Assembly (NCBI GenBank): GCA_016870855.1
Contig: VGAF01000080.1
Coordinates: 1-5,210, forward strand
Direction of reading: 5' to 3'
Source: Actinomycetota bacterium
GTDB taxonomy: Bacteria; Actinomycetota; Actinomycetes; Nanopelagicales; Nanopelagicaceae
DNA length: 5,210 bases
Every line of letters begins with the position of its first letter. Within the stretch, counting starts at the first letter, position 1. Under the pieces are notes generated by a model. The model was not told where the DNA came from, searched no databases, and worked only from the letters and a program-made list of their open reading frames with translations. Of the stretch, positions 1-5,210 are shown piece after piece. The position numbers were made by a program, and so were the translations under genes.

Positions 1-99
1 ACCAAGCTCTCCGCAGAAGTAACCAAGTTGCTAACACAGCTTGCTACTCTGCAGAAGTTGATGAACAGAATCGCAAAGAAGGTCGGCGTAAAGGTCTGA
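1..99 (+). CDS. C-terminal end of a coiled-coil protein (5' truncated)
   Basis: Only the last 32 codons and a TGA stop (97-99) are inside the window, so the function cannot be named. What is visible is one amphipathic helix. Counting from the first visible codon, hydrophobic residues fall at 3, 7, 10, 14, 17, 21, 24 and 28 (Leu, Val, Leu, Leu, Leu, Met, Ile, Val), a perfect alternating 4-3 heptad pattern, so a coiled coil is very likely. The tail is basic and ends in KKVGVKV. From memory, similar Leu-heptad, Lys-rich C-termini occur on exported or surface proteins of small planktonic actinobacteria; that assignment is inference. The reading frame is supported by the position of its stop just upstream of a strong terminator. 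The gene belongs to the upstream transcription unit, not to the sugar operon that follows. Confidence 0.75.
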   Translation, partial: TKLSAEVTKLLTQLATLQKLMNRIAKKVGVKV

Positions 100-102
100 C
101 CT

Positions 103-120
103 AGTTAGTTATAACTAACT
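103..120. repeat. Perfect 18-base palindrome after the upstream gene
   Basis: The half-site AGTTAGTTA is followed immediately by its exact reverse complement TAACTAACT, with no spacer. It starts 4 bases after the TGA stop and ends 7 bases before the terminator stem. As RNA it could only fold with the central bases unpaired, giving a weak A/U-rich hairpin. As DNA it has the symmetry of a dimeric protein-binding site. The symmetry is seen directly; no function is known. Confidence 0.5.
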
Positions 121-126
121 CTGAGT

Positions 127-175
127 GACTGAGGGCCCAGTTCTGAAAGGAACTGGGCCCTCAGTCCTTCTTCAA
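127..175 (+). terminator. Strong hairpin terminator of the upstream gene
   Basis: Bases 127-143 are exactly reverse-complementary to 150-166, giving a perfect 17-bp stem with a GGGCCC core and a 6-base loop (TGAAAG). The 3' side is followed by a pyrimidine-rich but not T-pure tail (CTTCTTC). The stem begins 27 bases after the stop of the upstream gene, the usual place for an intrinsic terminator. The poor T-tract is common in actinobacterial terminators. It should insulate the sugar operon from upstream transcription. There is no opposing gene nearby, so bidirectional use is possible but unneeded. Confidence 0.85.
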
Positions 176-270
176 AGGTTTAAAAGTCGTTAGAAGTTCT
201 GGCAATCGCTTCCATTTTGGTGAACTGATAAGAAATACCATTGAAAGTTTCTGAAAGGTATCCTTTGCAA
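167..270 (+). promoter_or_regulatory. Leader and presumed promoter region of the sugar operon
   Basis: This is the only stretch between the terminator and the first operon gene, so a promoter is expected here by position. I could not find a convincing -35/-10 pair. The segment around 226-236 (TGATAAGAAAT) is AT-rich but matches the -10 consensus poorly. A purine-rich AAAGG at 254-258 lies 12 bases before the ATG at 271, a somewhat long Shine-Dalgarno spacing. No riboswitch-like or operator structure was seen. Confidence 0.3.
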
Positions 271-1503
271 ATGCGCGTAGGTGTTGTTGGACAAGGTTAT
301 GTTGGTCTGACAATCACCCAAGGGTCTCTTGGCGCTGGCCATGAAGTTGTGGGTTTTGACCTCAATCAAGACTTGGTGGCGAAGCTCTCTGCTGGCCATT
401 CACATATAGAAGGTGTCTCCAGTGAATCGTTGCAGTCCGGGATTGATTCTGGCAAGTACAAAGCAACATCAAATCCGGCTGATCTTGATGGATGTGATGT
501 CGTTGTCATCGCAGTTCCAACGCCTTTGGACGGCAATGGCGCACCTGACTTATCTGCACTGAGGTCTGCTTGTGAATCTCTGGCAGTTTCGCTCAAATCC
601 ACAAGTCTTGTTATAAGTGAGTCAACGAGTTTCCCAGGAACCCTTCGTGAAGTAATTGCACCTGAGATTGAAAAGTCTGCGGTGGGTCATATGTATGCCG
701 TATCTCCAGAGCGCGTTGATCCAGGCAATCAGAACTATGGTTCGAAGAACACGCCTCGAGTAGTAGGGGGCTTGACGGAAGAGGCAACGTCAAGAGCAGT
801 TGATTTCTATCGGACTTTCTGCGACGAAGTAATTGCGGTATCGAGCCCTGAGGTAGCGGAGGCCGCCAAGCTATTTGAGAACACTTTTAGATTCATCAAC
901 ATCGGGTTAGTAAACGAGTTTGCTCAAATGCTCTCAAAGATGGGCGTTCCAGTCGATGAGACGCTTTCGGCTGCTGCGACTAAGCCTTATGGATTTATGC
1001 CGTTTCACCCAAATGTTGGAATCGGTGGACATTGCATTCCAGTAGATCCCTTCTATCTGCAAGAGAAAGCAAAAGAATTTGGGATCACAAGCAAGTACAT
1101 AGAAGTCTCGGATCAGATTAATAAATCGATGCCGACATTTATCGTCGATCGTTTAGGGAGCGAGCATGGCAGGTCATTGAGTGGCCTAACCATTCAAATA
1201 ATCGGAGTCAGTTATAAGAAAAACATCTCTGATACTAGGGAGACACCTGCAGAAGCAGTGGTTCATGTCCTCAAAGAACGAGGAGCTAAAGTCACCTGGC
1301 ATGACCCGCTTGTCGCCGAGTGGATGGGGGAAAGGTCCACCGTAGTTGGATCGGGCGCAGAGATTGCATTAGTTCTTGTCGCCCATGATGCACTAGATAT
1401 GAGCGGGTGGAACGGTGGAAGGATCTTCACGATCAATCGAGATTTGAAGCATCCAGAGTGGACCCCGTTAATCACCGTGGATCCGAAGAGCACGAATCGC
1501 TGA
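271..1503 (+). CDS. UDP-N-acetylhexosamine 6-dehydrogenase (WbpA/TviB/WecC-type)
   Basis: This NAD-dependent cytoplasmic enzyme should oxidise the C6 hydroxyl of a UDP-N-acetylhexosamine (GlcNAc or ManNAc type) to the uronic acid, in two steps through a cysteine thiohemiacetal. Numbering from the ATG at 271 (410 residues): the Rossmann motif GVVGQGYVG is at 4-12, with the acidic NAD-binding D30 after it. ESTSFPGT is at 117-124 and SPERVDPGN follows. The catalytic C255 lies in GGHCIPVDPFYL, and the C-terminal domain motif SYKKNISDTRE is at 314-324. The SPER-DPGN signature and Arg in ENTFR point to the HexNAc branch rather than UDP-glucose dehydrogenase, though exact substrate and C2 stereochemistry cannot be read. 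A TTG at 241 in the same frame would add ten residues, but it lacks a clear Shine-Dalgarno and the Rossmann fold starts at the ATG. An in-frame stop lies at 229-231. This is the first gene of the operon; the next starts 4 bases after its stop. Confidence 0.92.
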   Translation: MRVGVVGQGYVGLTITQGSLGAGHEVVGFDLNQDLVAKLSAGHSHIEGVSSESLQSGIDSGKYKATSNPADLDGCDVVVIAVPTPLDGNGAPDLSALRSACESLAVSLKSTSLVISESTSFPGTLREVIAPEIEKSAVGHMYAVSPERVDPGNQNYGSKNTPRVVGGLTEEATSRAVDFYRTFCDEVIAVSSPEVAEAAKLFENTFRFINIGLVNEFAQMLSKMGVPVDETLSAAATKPYGFMPFHPNVGIGGHCIPVDPFYLQEKAKEFGITSKYIEVSDQINKSMPTFIVDRLGSEHGRSLSGLTIQIIGVSYKKNISDTRETPAEAVVHVLKERGAKVTWHDPLVAEWMGERSTVVGSGAEIALVLVAHDALDMSGWNGGRIFTINRDLKHPEWTPLITVDPKSTNR

Positions 1504-1507
1504 ACTT

Positions 1508-2686
1508 GTGGCGAAGTATCGAGTCCTACATCTCATAGCTCGTATGAATATGGGAGGCACCGCCACCTACCTCGCTAACTTGATGCGGGGGCTTCAATCA
1601 GGCGAAGGCGAACACACTCTCGTGATTGGCAGCGTGCCCGCCGGTGAGATCGAAGATCCGGTTACATCTGAACTAGGGGTAGTTCGGATATCCACGCTCT
1701 CTCGCGAATTTTCAATCCAGGATTTCGCAGCGAGGAAATCGTTCAAGAAATTAGTTGCTGAGTATCGACCAGAGATAATCCACTCGCACACTTTTAAGGC
1801 AGGGCTAATTGCAAGGACCATCAAGTATCCAGCAAAACGAATCCACACTTTTCATGGACATCATCTCTATGATCCAGAATTCTCGAAGATGAAAGTGATG
1901 GTGCTCAACGCCATCGAGCGGGTATTGGCGAGACGAACCGATCGATTGATCTCGGTTGGTAAACGTGTTCAAGATGAATTGATTGCCGTCGGGGTTGGCT
2001 CGGTAGCTCAGTATCGATCTATTTCTCCTGGAATTGAGCCAATCAAACTCCTTTCGAGAGAGTCTGCTTTAGAAGAAGTTAATCAGTCGCTCTCACTAAG
2101 TTCTTATGCGCAAAACCAAGGATTCAGCGAGTCTCGAATTACTAATCCTTCAAGAAATCCAAATTCTTATTTAACTGGAAGTCGACCGATAGTGGTCTGG
2201 CTTGGCCGGTTTACTCAAGTGAAGCGACCCGATCGAGTAGTGGAGATTGCAAGACTTCTTCCCGGAATTGATTTCGTTATGGCGGGTGGCGGGAATTTGG
2301 AGCGAGATTTAGCCAGATCTATCCCCGGGAACCTTTTTATGGTGGGATGGCAAGAAAAGGAATTGATGTGGTCGATTGCGGATATAGGCCTCTCTACAAG
2401 TGATAGCGAAGGAATGCCTTTATCTCTGGTTGAAGCACAGATGGCAGGTGTGCCTGTAGTGGCAACAGATGTCGGTTCGGTCGCTGAAATCGTGGAAGAT
2501 CGCGTGACGGGTTGGCTTACAAAGCGAGATTCGCAGGAAATGGCAAAAGCAGTCGAAGAAGTCGCCGCGTCCATCAGTGGTTCTAATGCGATGAGTACGG
2601 CATCTCAAGCAAGAGCAGAGAGACTTTTCTCGGTCGATATGATGGCAAGGGCCCACGAAGAGCTTTATCGCGAGCTACTCGGGTAA
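1508..2686 (+). CDS. GT4-family glycosyltransferase
   Basis: This is a GT-B fold retaining glycosyltransferase of 392 residues that probably moves a sugar from an NDP donor onto a lipid-linked or surface glycan acceptor at the inner face of the membrane. The N-terminal Rossmann half opens with VLHLIARMNMGG (6-17), whose glycine-rich loop is typical of GT4. The donor half starts near 226 and carries GRFTQVKRPD (233-242), with R234 and K239 as the likely phosphate contacts. It then has the family E-x7-E motif as E301 to E309 within SEGMPLSLVEA. The interdomain linker (about 186-224) is unusually long and Ser/Asn-rich. No signal peptide or membrane span is seen. The GTG start is chosen because the first beta strand would be lost from the ATGs at 1544 or 1550. 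It lies 4 bases after the previous stop with no clear Shine-Dalgarno, so translation is probably coupled. Donor and acceptor are unknown. Confidence 0.9.
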   Translation: MAKYRVLHLIARMNMGGTATYLANLMRGLQSGEGEHTLVIGSVPAGEIEDPVTSELGVVRISTLSREFSIQDFAARKSFKKLVAEYRPEIIHSHTFKAGLIARTIKYPAKRIHTFHGHHLYDPEFSKMKVMVLNAIERVLARRTDRLISVGKRVQDELIAVGVGSVAQYRSISPGIEPIKLLSRESALEEVNQSLSLSSYAQNQGFSESRITNPSRNPNSYLTGSRPIVVWLGRFTQVKRPDRVVEIARLLPGIDFVMAGGGNLERDLARSIPGNLFMVGWQEKELMWSIADIGLSTSDSEGMPLSLVEAQMAGVPVVATDVGSVAEIVEDRVTGWLTKRDSQEMAKAVEEVAASISGSNAMSTASQARAERLFSVDMMARAHEELYRELLG

Positions 2687-2691
2687 GGTGG
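2685..2691 (+). promoter_or_regulatory. Shine-Dalgarno overlapping the glycosyltransferase stop
   Basis: AAGGTGG begins inside the TAA stop (2684-2686) of the glycosyltransferase gene and lies 7 bases before the ATG at 2699. It matches the AAGGAGG anti-16S complement in six of seven bases. It fixes the start of the next gene and suggests coupled translation. Confidence 0.7.
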
Positions 2692-2698
2692 GTGAATC

Positions 2699-3664
2699 AT
2701 GAAATTCTTGATAACGGGTGGTGCAGGTTTCATCGGCTCTCACCTCGCAGCACGACTTCTCGATCGAGGCGATCACGTTGTCGCTCTAGATGACCTCTCT
2801 GCCGGCTCGAAGAAGAATATTGAGAAGTTTTCTGGGCATTCGCAATTCACCTTTATCGAGGGCAATATGCTCGATAGGCAAGTTCTCAATCAAGCATCTC
2901 AAGGAGTCGATGGGATTTTTCATTTAGGGGCGGCTCTTGGCGTGAAGAGAATCTTGGAGCGTCCTCTTGAATCACTCATCACTAATCTTCATGGAACTGA
3001 AACCGTCCTTGAAGTGGCAGCAGGCAGCAAGATCAAGACCTTCATCGCCTCTACGAGTGAGCTCTACGGCAAAAATCCTGAACAACCCCTTCGTGAAGAT
3101 TCAGATCGTGTTATCGGGTCGCCACTACTTGTTCGCTGGACCTACTCTGAAGCAAAAGCAATTGATGAATCCTTGGCTGTTATCTACGGGTCGACACATG
3201 GTCTTCCTTTTGTGATTGGGCGATTCTTCAACACCGTTGGGCCTAGACAGACAGGCGCCTATGGAATGGTCTTACCGGCATTTGTTAAGTCAGCGCTTCT
3301 TGGAGCGCCTATTCAAGTTTACGGAGATGGTTCACAGTCGCGAGTCTTCTGTCATGTTGATGATGCCGTTGAAGGAATGATGCGCATCTTCTTTGACGAT
3401 CGTGCACTGGGGCAGGCATTTAATATTGGCGGCAACGGAGAAGTGACGATTTCACAGCTAGCTGAGATTGTTATTGCAGAAACTGGTTCAGCTTCAAAGA
3501 TCGAGTATGTGCCTTACGAGAAGGCGTATCCGAAGGGTTTTGAAGACACAATGCGTCGCATTCCCGATACCACCAAGATTCTGCAACTGACTGGATGGGA
3601 ACCGAAGAAGGATCTTCGCAAGATCATTCAAGATGTTGCGATGCAGATTCGCACTGAAATCTAG
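2699..3664 (+). CDS. NAD-dependent nucleotide-sugar epimerase/dehydratase (extended SDR)
   Basis: This 321-residue cytoplasmic extended short-chain dehydrogenase/reductase acts on a nucleotide sugar, most likely by transient NAD oxidation at C4. The Rossmann motif GGAGFIGS is at 7-14 and the NAD-ribose acidic pair D31-D32 follows. The catalytic Ser/Thr sits in STSELYG (T119 by alignment with the GalE-type SSATVYG motif), and the Y-x3-K pair is Y149/K153 in YSEAK. The substrate-binding half contains FNTVGPRQTG and VYGDGSQSRVFCHVDD, and near the end GFEDTMRRIPDTTK. These last motifs fit a bacterial clade usually labelled UDP-glucose 4-epimerase or UDP-glucuronate-type epimerase/decarboxylase, but its members are poorly characterised and the name does not settle the reaction. 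Next to a UDP-HexNAc dehydrogenase, a UDP-HexNAc or its uronate is a reasonable substrate (inference). Length is normal for the family; ATG start with a good Shine-Dalgarno. Confidence 0.9.
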   Translation: MKFLITGGAGFIGSHLAARLLDRGDHVVALDDLSAGSKKNIEKFSGHSQFTFIEGNMLDRQVLNQASQGVDGIFHLGAALGVKRILERPLESLITNLHGTETVLEVAAGSKIKTFIASTSELYGKNPEQPLREDSDRVIGSPLLVRWTYSEAKAIDESLAVIYGSTHGLPFVIGRFFNTVGPRQTGAYGMVLPAFVKSALLGAPIQVYGDGSQSRVFCHVDDAVEGMMRIFFDDRALGQAFNIGGNGEVTISQLAEIVIAETGSASKIEYVPYEKAYPKGFEDTMRRIPDTTKILQLTGWEPKKDLRKIIQDVAMQIRTEI

Positions 3665-3667
3665 GAG
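3663..3667 (+). promoter_or_regulatory. Shine-Dalgarno overlapping the SDR stop
   Basis: AGGAG starts within the TAG stop (3662-3664) of the SDR gene and lies 5 bases before the GTG at 3673. It selects that GTG as the start of the exported protease. Because the site lies on the preceding stop codon, the two genes are probably translated in a coupled way from one mRNA. Confidence 0.7.
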
Positions 3668-3672
3668 CGAAA

Positions 3673-5210
3673 GTGGAGTCCTCTTCTGAGCAGAAATTGT
3701 TGCGCCAGAAGAATCCGTGGGCTCTTCTGGGAGCGCCCATAGCACTAGCAATAATGACTCTTGCGATCATGGTTCTTGCGATCCTGATTCCAGGCAGTTC
3801 TTCACCTGCATTTGCAGCAGCTAAAGCAGGTCAGCCATGTTCAAAACTTGGCGAGAAGCGTTCGCAAGGTTCGAGCCAGTTGATTTGCCAGAGTAAATCT
3901 GGAAAAAAAGTTTGGGTCGAGCAAAGAAAGAAAAAGCAGGCCACCGGTTCTCCCGCTAGCTCTTCAACAAAAGCTCCAGGCGTAACCCCCTCAACGACCT
4001 CTACTAGCGCTACAAACCAATCTTCCCCGCAGGCGCCAACTTCCTCGCCCGCGCCAACAACTTCTCCCACACCGAAGCCGAGTGCTTCTACCCAGGGTTT
4101 GGCAAAGCCGATGCCTGCGCCAACACCTGGTATCGCACTTTATGCAGGTGGGCCCGGAAACTCGGCTCCACCAAAAGAGAAGAGTTTTGAACTTCCGATT
4201 ACCCCCGCGACGCCACCGGCCGGCACCAACATCAAAATCTGGCTCTATGACCCTGACGATAAGGCCAAATCTCTTGGATCATTTTCCATCTTTTATTTCA
4301 CGGCAGCTATCAATGGCTGGGTGAATGCATCTGGAAATGCAGATGGAACGCTCTATGCGAATTGGCAGGTTGGCAAATACCAGATTGACACGATAGAGCC
4401 TAATAATAATTACAAGGATTACTCTCGAAAAAGATATGAACTTGAAGTGACTGCTTCCGGCGAAGTTCTGGTCGGCGGTTTACTGCCAAATTCTCAAGGC
4501 TTCTTCACGATGACAGTTGTCAAGAATCAACCTAAGCCCACTTACACCCCCGATATCGCTTGCAAGCTTGCCGATCAAACAACTGATCTGAGAACCATGG
4601 TTGGCTTCCCTAAGCGCGACTATCGTTTACCCAGTAACGGAAAAATCAATGCGTTGATCATTCCGATTGATTTCTCTGATGTTCCTGGAAAGAGAAGACC
4701 AGAAGAAGTCTTCACCGCGATGACCGATGAGATGGCACGATTCTTCTATTCTCAATCCGGCGGACGAGTCCAATTCAACTTTCAGTCGCTCAAGGATTGG
4801 GTTCGAGCCCCATTCCTTTCCAGCGCTTACAACCTCGGAAGATGGAGCGGTGGTGATTCAAATGGTTACTACGGTGCCGCGCTCGCCCTTGCTGATCCGT
4901 TAGTTGATTACTCTCTCTTTGACGTTGTTTATGTTCTTTCGCCTCGAGAAATCCCCGCATCCTCTATCGCTTATGGTCCTGCCTTTGTCTCGAGACCGGG
5001 CGATAGCTATTCGATGACGAATGAAGGTCTGGTTCGAAATGGTTCCATTTCCGGTGCCGATGCCTGGAATGCGGGAGTAACTGGCTCTGCTTGGAAGTGG
5101 ATCGCGCATGAGACAGGCCACCTCTTCGGTCTCCATGATCTCTATACCGTCGCCACCGGTCCATATGGATCATGGGACATCATGTCGCTCAACTGGACCG
5201 AAGAAGCGTT
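3673..5210 (+). CDS. Secreted M6-like zinc metallopeptidase (3' truncated)
   Basis: The frame stays open for 512 codons to the window edge. The basic N-terminus (KLLRQKNP) leads into a hydrophobic helix at about 16-39 and a possible signal-peptidase site after AFA at 48, so the protein is exported; an uncleaved anchor is possible. Next comes a small domain with C56 and C72 ending in KKVWV, then a Pro/Ser/Thr-rich spacer (about 89-152) with APT repeats. A probable beta-sandwich module (about 170-285) follows, then the catalytic domain from about 297. The catalytic domain has IIPIDFSD (329-336), the zinc site HETGHLFGLHD (H479, E480, H483, third ligand D489) followed by LY, and WDIMS, which looks like the Met-turn. 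HExxHxxGxxD plus DLY is characteristic of MEROPS M6 (immune inhibitor A-like) proteases. The fold's remainder and any C-terminal domains lie beyond the window. The GTG start is set by AGGAG 5 bases upstream. It is the fourth gene of the sugar operon; its substrate is unknown. Confidence 0.87.
   Translation, partial: MESSSEQKLLRQKNPWALLGAPIALAIMTLAIMVLAILIPGSSSPAFAAAKAGQPCSKLGEKRSQGSSQLICQSKSGKKVWVEQRKKKQATGSPASSSTKAPGVTPSTTSTSATNQSSPQAPTSSPAPTTSPTPKPSASTQGLAKPMPAPTPGIALYAGGPGNSAPPKEKSFELPITPATPPAGTNIKIWLYDPDDKAKSLGSFSIFYFTAAINGWVNASGNADGTLYANWQVGKYQIDTIEPNNNYKDYSRKRYELEVTASGEVLVGGLLPNSQGFFTMTVVKNQPKPTYTPDIACKLADQTTDLRTMVGFPKRDYRLPSNGKINALIIPIDFSDVPGKRRPEEVFTAMTDEMARFFYSQSGGRVQFNFQSLKDWVRAPFLSSAYNLGRWSGGDSNGYYGAALALADPLVDYSLFDVVYVLSPREIPASSIAYGPAFVSRPGDSYSMTNEGLVRNGSISGADAWNAGVTGSAWKWIAHETGHLFGLHDLYTVATGPYGSWDIMSLNWTEEA
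4033..4124 (+). repeat. Short GCGCCAAC repeats in the protease linker
   Basis: The octamer GCGCCAAC occurs three times in the same reading frame, at 4033-4040, 4051-4058 and 4117-4124. Each encodes an Ala-Pro-Thr unit of the spacer between the cysteine domain and the beta-sandwich. The first two copies are 18 bases apart. The pattern fits slippage-prone growth of a low-complexity linker, though with only three copies biased codon choice could explain it. Confidence 0.4.

Noticed and set aside
241..270. TTG at 241 as the start of the dehydrogenase, adding ten residues
   Set aside because: The extension (MKVSERYPLQ) precedes the point where the family's Rossmann fold normally begins, no good Shine-Dalgarno precedes the TTG, and the ATG at 271 gives the standard N-terminus.
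2215..2574. 119-codon minus-strand open frame inside the glycosyltransferase
   Set aside because: It is antisense to the conserved E-x7-E region of the GT4 gene, Ser/Thr/Ile-rich without any domain, and has no operon partner.
3790..3840. Lipoprotein signal peptide with C56 as the lipidated cysteine
   Set aside because: The residues before C56 are AGQP, not a lipobox, and the cysteine lies about 16 residues beyond the hydrophobic helix. An AFA signal-peptidase I type site fits better.
3903..3909. Run of seven A in the protease gene as a programmed frameshift site
   Set aside because: The zero frame continues with family-consistent sequence through the HExxH motif to the window end. The run just encodes Lys-Lys and no downstream stimulatory hairpin was noticed.
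3831..4070. Minus-strand frame rich in Gly, Val and Glu opposite the protease linker
   Set aside because: Its low-complexity composition is the direct mirror of the Pro/Ser/Thr-rich codons on the + strand, so it is a shadow.
4082..4324. 80-codon + strand open frame inside the protease gene
   Set aside because: It lies out of frame within the linker and beta-module of the protease. Its Arg/His/Leu-rich composition is typical of a shadow frame and it has no recognisable motif.
4900..5173. Overlapping minus-strand frames opposite the protease active-site region
   Set aside because: They sit antisense to the HExxH catalytic domain, and neither shows a recognisable motif or start context.

Overview
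The window looks like a stretch of a small, moderate-GC actinobacterial genome. A freshwater planktonic lineage of the Nanopelagicales/acI type is my best guess, from protein style rather than from any marker gene. Pointers are the coiled-coil C-terminus ending in a KKVGVK-like tail, the small two-cysteine domain after the signal peptide of the last gene, dense packing with 4-12 base gaps, and GTG starts. TGA, TAA and TAG are all used as stops, so the standard bacterial code applies. All supported genes are on the + strand.

Layout: (1) bases 1-99 hold the last 32 codons of a gene that ends in a leucine-heptad coiled coil. (2) Bases 100-270 are intergenic, with a perfect 18-base palindrome (103-120), a very strong hairpin terminator (127-166) and about 100 bases that must carry the next leader and probably its promoter. 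(3) From 271 a tight same-strand gene group begins: a UDP-N-acetylhexosamine 6-dehydrogenase (271-1503), a GT4 glycosyltransferase (1508-2686), an extended-SDR NAD-dependent sugar epimerase/dehydratase (2699-3664), and a secreted M6-like zinc metallopeptidase (3673 to the window end, 3' truncated). No intergenic space between these four genes is long enough for a separate terminator or classical promoter, so they are most simply read as one operon.

Working together, the first three genes can be read as a cell-surface glycan module. The dehydrogenase oxidises a UDP-HexNAc to the uronic acid, the SDR epimerises or otherwise modifies a nucleotide sugar, and the GT4 enzyme transfers the sugar to a lipid-linked or surface acceptor. 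The fourth gene encodes an exported protease with a Pro/Ser/Thr-rich spacer, and its Shine-Dalgarno overlaps the SDR stop codon. The coupling of a secreted HExxH protease to sugar-nucleotide genes is the least expected feature here. It could mean that the protease or its substrate is glycosylated or surface-attached, but that is inference. I found no RNA gene, CRISPR array, insertion sequence or phage signature.
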